Below, piece by piece: positions 55,716 to 64,000 of a stretch of DNA of 64,000 nt. This DNA is from Plasmopara viticola (lineage: Eukaryota; Oomycota; Peronosporomycetes; Peronosporales; Peronosporaceae): NCBI GenBank assembly GCA_001695595.3, contig MBPM02000124.1, positions 1 through 64,000 of the forward strand. Reading direction: 5' to 3'. Within the stretch, counting starts at the first letter, position 1; each line of letters opens with the position of its first letter. Both the position numbers and the translations under genes were made by a program. The notes below the pieces were generated by a model. It searched no databases. It worked only from the letters and a program-made list of their open reading frames with translations, and was not told where the DNA came from.

Positions 55716-58527
55716 TAGGGATGGGGACGTCAGTTCAACGTTAAGAGCGTTAAACCGTTATCCGTTAAAGTATTGCAAACGTTTCGAGAAGTCCCGGCAA
55801 TATTAATGTATAGTACACCACACGAGCACTTTTGAACGACTGAGATTTACAGGATAGAAGAAAGAGCCTACAACGCATCGTTCCCGGATGGAGCCTCCAC
55901 CATCAAATGATCCTGCGCCGCCGCCCCTGTTTGAGATGCGCCGTATTAAGAAGGACGATGACTGGTCGTTCATTCGACTTGAAGCTCCAAACGCACAGCT
56001 ACCACCGGGAAAGAAGGCGTGGGAATCGTCTGATACAAACTTGGCTTATTGTCTAAAGTGCAAAAGCTCTTTCAGCTTTAAATCAGGAAGTAGCGCCAGC
56101 ATTCGAAAGCACATAATCAAAAACATCCACAGAATCTCAGCAGAGCTGGGCGTGAACCGGCATCCAAGCGAGTGGCGATCGCACTTCGTGCAACGCGAAA
56201 ATCCGATGCAATGGTGTTTTTTCCGACAAAGAGAACAAGAAAGATCGATCCAGCTGACGAAGAGATGGCCACAAGAGCTTTTATTGATTGAATTGCCAAA
56301 CGACTGCGCCCACTAAGTGTTGCCGACGACAAGGAGCTTCGTTTTTTTTTGACGTTGATTCAGACGATGAGAGGTCTGTACGAGCTACCCTCTCGCCACA
56401 CTATTACTGAAAAAATGCAAAATCACTATCAGTTCAAGCGATCGCTGGTAAAGACGCAGATTGCTGAAGATGCAGACTTCTATTCTCTCACATCTGACAT
56501 GTGGAGATTTCGAGCAACAGATAGCTATATTTCGCTAACTATTCATTTTGTGAATACCAATTTTGAGATGATGACGTACACTTTGGATGTTATGAGTTTT
56601 CGTGGGAAGCACACTGGCATCAGGATTAAATGCAAAATGGGCGTGCTCATGCGCAAGTGGGGTCTAGATGTTTCTCGCGTTACCAAAATGGTACGTGATA
56701 ATGGGTCGAACATTGTCAGTGCGTGTGATGCGCTAGGTGTACGGCACTTCGGATGCGTGGCGCATACGCTACATTTGATTGTATCAGGAGCTCTCTCAAA
56801 AACAAGTGTCGAAGTGACAAATGTGGAAGAGGATAATGACGGGAACGAGGAATATACGGAGGAGGTTGAAAATGTTGTTGACAGTGAAGATGAAGAGGAG
56901 CAGTGGATTGAAGACCCTGCAATTGAGCTGGAAGCTATTGCGTTCTTGGAGCAAGAATTGGTAGATATCGAATTAAAAACGATTGCAAGTTCTATAGACA
57001 ACGTTCCGCATGAATCTGAGCCACTGGACGGTAATGCTGATGACACGCTGGATGGAGGTCTTCTTGATGGTTGTCTTAGTGTGCGGACAACAACTTCAAT
57101 TCTAAATGCTATGAAGCAAGTCATGAGTGAAACAAGAATGCATGTTTCTATCTTTCGCAAAATTGTTCACTACTTCAACAAAAGTTCTAAAGGAAAAGAC
57201 AAGTTGAAGTCGCTACAAAATGTGGCCGTACCTCTTACCGTTTTTTCAGATGTAGCCACCCGCTGGAATAGCACGCATCACATGATTCAACGCCTTCTGC
57301 GACTTCGTCCTAGTATCCAATCATTCATGGAGTTTATATTGACAGCGAAAGGCAAAGAAGAGTTCAGCGACGCAAGTATTGTGAGGCCCACTATAGAAAT
57401 GTGGTTTAGCACCCAATGCCTCGACAAGCTTCTCGTGGTTTTTGAGCTGGTAACAAAGACACTATCAGGTGGAACATACCCCACTGCTACGTTGATGTAT
57501 CCATGTATACGCCTTCTTGAAAAGCGACTATAAAATCAGAGGATATTTGCCAAAATATCGCCTGCTCACGCTGGAGAATATTACTATAGCTCGGTGCTGG
57601 AACGCATGCATCTCGTCCGTCGGTTTTCTTGTTTTAGCTCCGAGAAAGATTCAAGCAATTACCTCTGGATGTGAAATATTGCTGCTTGCTTGATCCTCAA
57701 TTCGTGCATGGTGAGTCACTGAACGCAACAGAAAAAATAGAAGGGGGGGGAGTTCTTGGTGAGCGAGACAATGCGCTCTGCTGGTGCTAATGCCGTCGAT
57801 GATATCTACAGCACGAGCTTCGATGAGGATAGCGATGAAGAAGAGAACTTCATAAGTGATCTCCGTGGACGCAAGCGAAGATCGCCTCATCCTCAAGTGC
57901 AAAACGGGTTGTCGCTTCGTGCAAAAGTAGGGGCAGAGGTGAATTGATACTACGATAGATCCCAACAAAATGCACAAGAAATTACGTGCCAAAAGCAAAA
58001 GTCCAAAACACAGAAACTTGACGATGGTCTCAAGTGGTGGCGCGAAAATGGCAGTGATTTTCCGCTCTTAGCTACTATTGCGAGGAAATATTTTGGCATG
58101 GTAGCTACATCAGTACCTTCAGAGCGCTGCTTCTAGTGGGCAGGAAACATTCTTACAGCTCGGCGTAATAGGTTGTCTTGCAATCTAAGAGATCTTATTT
58201 TTCTTTACAGCAATACGATTGGCGAGGAACCAGAGGAGTAGCTGAAGACGTACGGTAGAAACGTGCTAAAGAGTTACATGTTGTAGATAGACTTTTTGCA
58301 CAACTCACGTCAGCTTTAATGTGCCAGCAGCCGACTTGTCTTACAAACTCTTCTCCCGTCCGTTCTTATGTTTGTGCAGCTTGAACATGGTATGATTTCA
58401 AACCATTGGTTTGACAGGTTACAATGTCTTTCTGAGACGTCAAACAACGTCTAGAAAAACGTGTACGGGAACTTTGGACGGGAACAGGAACCACATCTTT
58501 TTAACACTGTTTACGTCCCCATCCCTA
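55716..58527 (+). mobile_element. hAT transposon, full length, 2.8 kb
   Basis: Perfect 15-base terminal inverted repeats TAGGGATGGGGACGT. An 8-base target duplication, ATTTGACA (55708-55715) and ATTTGATA (58528-58535), has one mismatch. It encodes a BED/hAT transposase on the plus strand. Its first 88 bases reappear in the fold-back at 30137-30295. Confidence 0.93.
55888..58242 (+). pseudogene. hAT-family transposase (BED finger, RNase H-like core, dimerisation domain), broken
   Basis: 55888-56316 holds a BED-type finger (CLKCKSSFSF ... HIIKNIH). A shift then leads to 56349-57533: LTSDMWRFRATDSYISLTIH (first Asp), VRDNGSNIVSACDALG and CVAHTLHLIV (second Asp and the Cys/His pair), an acidic insertion, and ATRWNSTHHM. 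The C-terminal hAT dimerisation block WWRENGSDFPLLATIARKYF, VPSERCF lies at about 58035-58135. There a TAG replaces the usual serine, followed by AGNILTARRNRLS. At least three lesions make it inactive. It would cut and paste the surrounding element. Confidence 0.88.
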
Positions 58528-58535
58528 ATTTGATA

Positions 58536-59084
58536 CACTCAATTTGATGCGTGGTCAAAATAAGTGTGATTTACCCGTATCAAGATTATGGGAAGACCAA
58601 AATTATATGACCAGGTCGGTGGCTCGATCCATTCCAACTACGAGAAGCATGCGATCGTATAAAGCACAATGTAATCGGCTTGATGCGTTCTTACTAACTG
58701 CGCAACTATGGCTCACGTATTAATTGGACCATGATCTACTTGCGTAGTAGGTCATCCGCGTTCTATTTACGATTCTTATCATCCGTCAACAACCACTAAA
58801 GTCAGCAAGGTGTAAGTGTTCAAACAGGCACAATAATCATCGGACAAAGCATATAGGTAATATGTGCTACACTTGATCCGGTATAGCGCCCGATTCGCAT
58901 CCACTTCTAAAGAGGCTTCGGGATGGGTGTTCATTTTAGAAAGATCGTAAGGAAAGTAGAAAACAAAGGCTCAAGCATCAAAGTTTTATAAAGTACACGA
59001 TTGGCCAATGTTCTTGTAGTAAACTAATGTTTTGTCCCACATAGACACCGTAAGCAACATGTCAACCCTGTAAAAAATAAAGCA
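58536..59084. other. No gene seen; unique flank of the hAT insertion
   Basis: About 550 bases with stops in all frames and no match elsewhere in the window. It is probably the original sequence 3' of block A, which the palindrome at 30216 lost. Confidence 0.45.
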
Positions 59085-59455
59085 AAGTGCATGATCCTCG
59101 AGAGACTGTTGTGGTGTAGTTTCAACATGACGCCGTAAACAATCATTTGTAGTCGTATGTAATCCCGAATTTGCAAAGTTGCTATTGAGCTAACCAGACT
59201 TTTATTGGTGATCACAGTTAAAAGGAAAAGGCATATATATATCTTTGACTTGCCCCTGCAATACGGCTGTAGAGAATCTGTCTTATAAAAGTTTGGTTAA
59301 AGTCTATCAACAAGGCAATTATAGCTGGTAGATTAATGTGTGCATCTTTGAGCAGAAAAAATGTAAGCCTCGTTAACGTCTTAGACAAGCGCGCGATGTG
59401 GAAGGGGTAGAGATAGCCCCCTGCGTCCATTCTTATTGCAGCGTCGACATGAAGG
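59085..59455 (+). mobile_element. LINE 5' leader remnant
   Basis: Matches 1670-2030 and 38641-39070 (without the SINE). Ends at GCAGCGTCGACATGAAGGCT, where it joins the LINE 3' flank directly. The whole coding part is deleted. Confidence 0.7.
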
Positions 59456-59656
59456 CTACTTTTCTTAACGAGAGCTTTCTATGTAGACGAGACAGAATAA
59501 CAACATCCAGGAATAACGCATGATTCTCGAATCAATTGTTGCGGTGACTTTGATAAGAACTACAATTTAACGAGCTTGTTTTACCTGCCTCTACAATTCT
59601 CATATTGCACAAATCAATTTTATTGGAGTTGAAATCTTCGTTTATTCCAAGTATTA
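59456..59656. repeat. LINE 3'-flank block, short copy
   Basis: Equivalent of 48450-48650, diverged. Confidence 0.5.
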
Positions 59657-59668
59657 GATGCTGACGAA

Positions 59669-59824
59669 ATAATGGAAGACCCTCACGACCTCGGTGCTGG
59701 CTGCACTGCCCGCCGAACGAGACCCGACGTATGCGGACACCACTCTATGCCGTGGACTAGCCAGACTGAGCCTAGCACGTGCATAACTTGGCAACGCGAT
59801 AACGTAATACATTACACTACATTG
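59669..59824 (+). mobile_element. 5'-truncated LINE derivative N4
   Basis: Last roughly 155 bases of N1/N3 (AATAATGGAAGACCCTCACG to the ACATT tail), flanked by the 10-base duplication GATGCTGACG (about 59658 and 59826). It sits in the flank block, uninterrupted in other copies. Confidence 0.75.
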
Positions 59825-60004
59825 GATGCTGACGCTGCAATATAAAAATATATTTGGGAGCGCCAGTAGGTACCCTTCACCCCTCTTTATGCTGACCAAT
59901 CGAAGTAGAGCTTCATATCTTCAGCTACCGCTTTTTCACAAATTTAGAAGCGCCGGCGGATATTCCAATTCCTCAGATTATTAGTTGCTTTACCACGTAA
60001 CCAC

Positions 60005-60515
60005 TTTGTCGAACCTCGATATCGCCAATTTTCCTACTTTTGAAGAGGCGGAAAGCTCTGATAAGGCTTTTGCCAAATTGAACGGCGTTGCTGTGAGACT
60101 CAATCGGACCAAAAAGAGCAAAACAGGAGAATTAAGCAAGGTTTGACTCGGATGTGTTCACAGTAATTGTTACAAGAAAAAGGGTAATGGCATACGGAAC
60201 ACAACTACGTTAAAAACAAGCTGTCAATGGCTGGCCATTTTGGAACAGCAATCTGGTAACTACTTATAGGACATGAAGTTGATGTGTGGCGAGCATTCTT
60301 GACATGAGGCTGCCTCTGACGCCGCAGCCTATGCGGTCAACCGGATGCTAAACCTGGAGAAAGAGACCATTATTTCTACGATGACCAAAGCTGGCGCACC
60401 CCTTCGTACTATCCTTGCCACACTTCGTCAAAGGGAATCTGCCTGTCTTGTACTCAAGAAGGATATCGGCAACGCAAGACAAAAGGTACCAATCTTGATA
60501 TCAATTCTTTCATAA
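60005..60515 (+). pseudogene. FAR1-type MULE transposase fragment, most decayed copy
   Basis: FPTFEEAESSDKAFAKLNGV, then shifted pieces of the C..C and CGEHS.. blocks, with several deletions. Convergent with PEPCK P4. Confidence 0.5.
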
Positions 60516-60529
60516 TAAAATTATGCATG

Positions 60530-61495
60530 CGACTAACACATCACCGGGCCGTTACATGGTAGGTCCTTGCCTGGCAGGATAAACCGCCTGTAATTTTGCT
60601 TAAACAAGGTCGCCAAATTGTGAGCTATATCGCTGAACGCACCCTTGTTTGTCCACGCGTCTCTTGGATTCAACATCTCAGATGGCACGCCTTCCACGAA
60701 TGTGGGAATCTCTAAGCCAAACACAGGATCTTCAACAAACGCTGCCTTTTCGATACTGCTGCATCTACACACTTACGCGTGTGTAGATGCAGCAGTAGCG
60801 AAAAGGCAGCGTTTGTTAAAGATCCTGTGTTTGCGCGACCACATTCAGTCTTGTGCTTGAGCTGAGAAAGTCGGTTTCATTATTAGCGTTGGTCCACACA
60901 ATTTCAAGCAAGGCATCCGGGCAAATCGCATTATGGATATCGGGCTTTGTCTCTTTACTGAGGGTAATCGTCCTGACATAGCAGCCGCCTTCAAATTTAT
61001 ATATAAACCCGTCATCCCAGCCGAGCTCGTCGTCACCAATGAGATCGCACTTTGCATTAGCGACAGCGTCGTCTTGCCGTGCCAAAGAGCCTAAAAAAGA
61101 GAGCTGTGTGTCCTTACCCGCCAAAGTTGGCTGAAGCCTGCACGATCATCATATCATTCAGAGGCAAATAGTAATTCATCATACGAAAGATCGCCTTATT
61201 CATTTCGCCACTTTAAAACGTGCCGCCAAGAATGCCCAAGTGTCTTTTTATGTTAAACAAATACTTCCGAATGTAGTCCGTGTTCATTCCAATCTTCATC
61301 GACAATGTTGCACGCATTAATAAGCGTAAAGTCGGCCTCAAAATTCTTGGCTACACGAGCAAAATTGGGGCGGATAACCATGTTCGTAACAAAGTGGTGT
61401 TGCCACGCTAGCTCGGTGATAATGCGTACATTCAAGCGAGACTCCACATTTATACCACAATGGCCACCAAACACGTACATGCGGTCCACCTGCCC
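60530..61495 (-). pseudogene. PEPCK pseudogene, copy P4, rearranged
   Basis: The C-terminal block ([20 protein letters not shown]) at 60530-60772 is followed by a snap-back copy of itself and then jumps to the [32 protein letters not shown] block (60816-61124). About 350 bases of the middle are missing. The N-terminal part (NVESRLNVRIITELAWQHHF) ends at 61489. Confidence 0.85.
60718..60831. repeat. 54-bp near-perfect inverted repeat at the P4 deletion
   Basis: Arms 60718-60771 and 60778-60831 around the loop TTACGC, with two or three mismatches. The right arm is a snap-back copy of the PEPCK segment, and the missing PEPCK middle begins right after it. Confidence 0.88.
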
Positions 61496-61740
61496 ATTTC
61501 CATCAGCATCCCAATAATTGCATAACTGGCTGAAGACATGAAGCTGTACTTTGATTGGTCAGCATTAAGAGGGGGGTGTAGCTTTAGGCAGGAGGGGGGT
61601 AGCTATAGGCGCTCCCTAATCGAATCGACAATAGAACTTCCAGGCCCGTAAAATACAAATAAAATTTTTACGCACCATATCTGATATGAAGATGTTAATT
61701 TACTCATTACTAAATAATGTAGCCTCGCTCTCGTAAGCTA
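61496..61740. repeat. Repeat block next to PEPCK P4
   Basis: Inverse of 11806-12030, including the GGGAGCGCCTATAGC stretch. No gene. Confidence 0.45.
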
Positions 61741-61920
61741 CTCAGAAGTGTTAACAAATAAGCTAATCAAAAGTGTTAACAAATAGGGCTGTACCATCCC
61801 AGCTCCATTTGGGCGCTTGCGACGATTATGATCACTAACCACAATTGTATTTGTTCTTTTAGGGCACTTTAACTACATCAACTATACCGTTTCTACTGCG
61901 TAAGAAACGGTATAGTGCTT
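61741..61920. repeat. FB half-element (single arm, inverted)
   Basis: Carries one arm plus both TTAACAAATA-type central pieces; hairpin ACCGTTTCTACTGCGTAAG. Confidence 0.6.
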
Positions 61921-62846
61921 AAATTACGATGGGGTAGAAATTTGTATATATATTTTTGATTGCGGTAGGTATTGTTTGGTAGAAGGGGTGGTTTCCAGAA
62001 CTTCTTTTTTATAGAACGTAATATATTAATCTATAACTTTATATGGTGTTCTGCAGAATAATATACGTACCAATTTTGTTTTTTTAAATGAGCTAATTTT
62101 GAGATTAAGAAGATAGAAATAAGTAGATCTTTGTAAAGTACGGATCTGTGTATTTTCGCAGCAATAGCGACGAATGATGATTGCACTTTTTGAGAGGACA
62201 TCACGTTTAGCCGACGAAACGTTTAAATTGATCCAAGTCAGCCTTAAAGCATTCTTCGCCAGCGTAAGTTGCTAGTATCGCTCGACTCTACAAATGGTTT
62301 TGTGCGCTATTTCGACAAAAACTTGTCAATGGAATGGTCGTTCAATGCGTTTGATTCGCAAGGCGACATTGGATGAAAATTGGTAGTACGATACGGGCGT
62401 GCACAGACGCTGTGTCCAAAATCGAAGATTGTTTAAAAGGAGGCAGCAATTTCATAACCATTATTGTACTTCCTAGTTGCACTTTCCATTATAGATCAGT
62501 TTGCAGCATCCTAATACTTGAGATAAGGTGCCTCGTTTATTTATCAATCGTTCCTGCTGTATTTTTTTGTAGTCAAATTTAATATGTGCAGCTAAATACT
62601 ATAAGATGATAGAGTCACAATATAATTGGTCGAAAACGTTATTTAATACAAACAATAGGTCGACAATAAAGAATGGAAAGTGAATGTTTAATCGAAGCCA
62701 ATTATCCGTAGAACTAGGGCTCCGTACGTATAGTCTCGTCCTTTTTGCTATCTGGTCGCACAATCTTAATCTTGATTTCGTACCAGCTGCAAGATTCAAA
62801 TTTTTCCGTCGTTCTCACTTTGTCTTGCAGCGTCTCAAGCCATACC
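61921..62846 (+). promoter_or_regulatory. Block U, copy U5, upstream of effector E6
   Basis: Close to the E1 upstream block (U2), with a roughly 35-base insertion near 62105. Ends with CTTGCAGCGTCTCAAGCCAT and ACC before the ATG, identical to E1. Confidence 0.55.
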
Positions 62847-64000
62847 ATGCGCGTACTCATTCTCGTTCGTACTACCATCATCTTCTTTTTCAACGTTAGC
62901 ACTTGTTATGGCACTCCCTCGAATGTAAGACGCGACGACAAAGACAAGTCCTCGTTTAATGGCACGAACGAGGAGGCGAGAGGAAATGGATTGAAGGATT
63001 ATCTTGGTCAACCGGCTGTGCACACGATTGACCCGATTGCCATGGAGATTCAAGAGTTATCGCGCAAATTAGAAAACGAGCTCATGCTTCGAGAAGGAGT
63101 TGATTTATACGCGATACAGGGACATGCGCATTGGCGTGATATGAAACGAAAAGTCTACGAATGGTTGAAGGAACCACGAATCCACCCAAAGGATGTGTTT
63201 AAGTACTTGAACCTTCAAAGCATCTGTCATCGACATATGGACCCAGTCACATTGGGTCACAACCCAAAGCTTCTTGTGTGGTTTTACTATGTTAGATTGT
63301 ATAAGGCTAGGAGCACCATGAGTTCAAATAACGCAGTATTTAGCAACAAAGAGCTCTTAGATTTTTTGGCCGAACACATTCAGCCACGACCGAGTTCAAA
63401 ACTGACGTTTCCGCTTCATGATCCATCCGTGTATGATCCGTATTCACAAGTCGTGACACTATTTGACTATTATCGACGCAAAAACGTTTTGACGCAATTT
63501 GCTGAGGACATGCTGACGTATATGGTCACGGATCCATTTACCAAGGATTTTGTGCTCAAGGAATGGCTTCTACACAAGAAATCACCAGAATACATGTTCT
63601 ATCTCTTGAGGCTCGAAGAAGAACATGCTTTGATTGGTATTGACGATTTGACTCTGTTTACTGCGTGGCTAGAATACGTTAAAATGTACTTGAAGGTGGA
63701 CGATCGGAAATTTAAGCTTGGCAGCTTTATTTTATCCATTCTGCCAGATATGTCATTGCCAAGTGCAAAGGTCATGTTCGAATCCAATGCGCTCGAGAAC
63801 GTGTTGGGAGACGTAAATTACTTCAGTGAGAGCCTTGCAGCGAATGCGCGTAACTCGTGGCACCGATACCCTGAACTTGAGTTTGAACGCTTGAAAATGT
63901 TTAACAAGAAGATAACACTGGCAATTTTTTTAGATCTCGCCAATGGGGTTGCGACTGTCGCTTTTTACGCGAAAGGGAGGCCATTTAATGGCGATCAGAT
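62847..64000 (+). CDS. Secreted WY-domain effector E6 (3' end outside window)
   Basis: The ATG at 62847 opens a frame without a stop for the 384 codons visible. Signal peptide MRVLILVRTTIIFFFNVSTC, NVRRDD and NEEARG as in E1. WY modules: WLKEPRIHPKDVFKYLNL with WFYYVRLY, then WLLHKKSPEYMFYLLRL with WLEYVKMY. It is nearly identical to E1 but keeps the PELEFER segment that E1 lost. U-type promoter. By analogy with the other sites, an inverted effector with a J-type promoter should lie downstream, beyond the window. Confidence 0.85.
   Translation, partial: MRVLILVRTTIIFFFNVSTCYGTPSNVRRDDKDKSSFNGTNEEARGNGLKDYLGQPAVHTIDPIAMEIQELSRKLENELMLREGVDLYAIQGHAHWRDMKRKVYEWLKEPRIHPKDVFKYLNLQSICHRHMDPVTLGHNPKLLVWFYYVRLYKARSTMSSNNAVFSNKELLDFLAEHIQPRPSSKLTFPLHDPSVYDPYSQVVTLFDYYRRKNVLTQFAEDMLTYMVTDPFTKDFVLKEWLLHKKSPEYMFYLLRLEEEHALIGIDDLTLFTAWLEYVKMYLKVDDRKFKLGSFILSILPDMSLPSAKVMFESNALENVLGDVNYFSESLAANARNSWHRYPELEFERLKMFNKKITLAIFLDLANGVATVAFYAKGRPFNGDQ

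Noticed and set aside
1..64000. Pure assembly artefact explaining all palindromes
   Set aside because: Arms carry different stops, indels and independent insertions (SINE, hAT, N1, N2), which a duplicated contig would not. Individual junctions still need read support.

Overview
Nuclear DNA of an oomycete, most likely a downy mildew or Phytophthora relative. Three things point there: secreted proteins with a signal peptide, an EER-like patch and repeated W/Y motifs (the WY/LWY effector fold); compact genes with an 88-bp intron; and a dense mix of LINE, SINE, hAT and MULE debris around gene copies. Species cannot be named from sequence alone.

The window is built from about five copies of one locus laid down in alternating orientation. 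The recurring blocks are J (a broken DNAJC11-like co-chaperone gene), A (an unrecognised block 3' of J), an OTU-containing LINE, a FAR1-type MULE fragment, a 5'-truncated PEPCK pseudogene, FB (a fold-back repeat), U (about 0.9 kb upstream of one effector promoter type) and E (a 540-residue WY effector). Order along the window: J1(+) - LINE1 - PEPCK/FAR1 - J2(-) - E deleted - U(-) - FB axis - U(+) - E1(+) - MULE, second effector pseudogene - E2(-) - J3(+) - hAT fold-back axis at 30216 - J4(-) - E3(+)/E3'(-) - U(-) - FB - PEPCK - FAR1 - LINE2 - FAR1 - PEPCK - FB - U(+) - E5'(+)/E5(-) - J5(+) - hAT - LINE remnant - FAR1 - PEPCK - FB - U(+) - E6(+), which runs off the end.

Every effector site has the same logic: one J-type promoter and one U-type promoter face each other, so effectors come as convergent pairs. 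The pair is complete at E1/E2, partly collapsed into a chimera at 33993 and 52112, and completely lost at 15907. E1, E2 and the visible part of E6 are open reading frames; E3, E3', E5, E5' and all J and PEPCK copies are broken.

Likely working genes: E1, E2 and E6 (secreted effectors acting in plant tissue). The rest is a record of inverted duplication, transposon insertion and decay. Private mutations and insertions in each copy (a SINE in LINE2, hAT next to J5, LINE derivatives next to U, different stops in E3 and E5) argue that the copies are real and not a simple assembly duplication.
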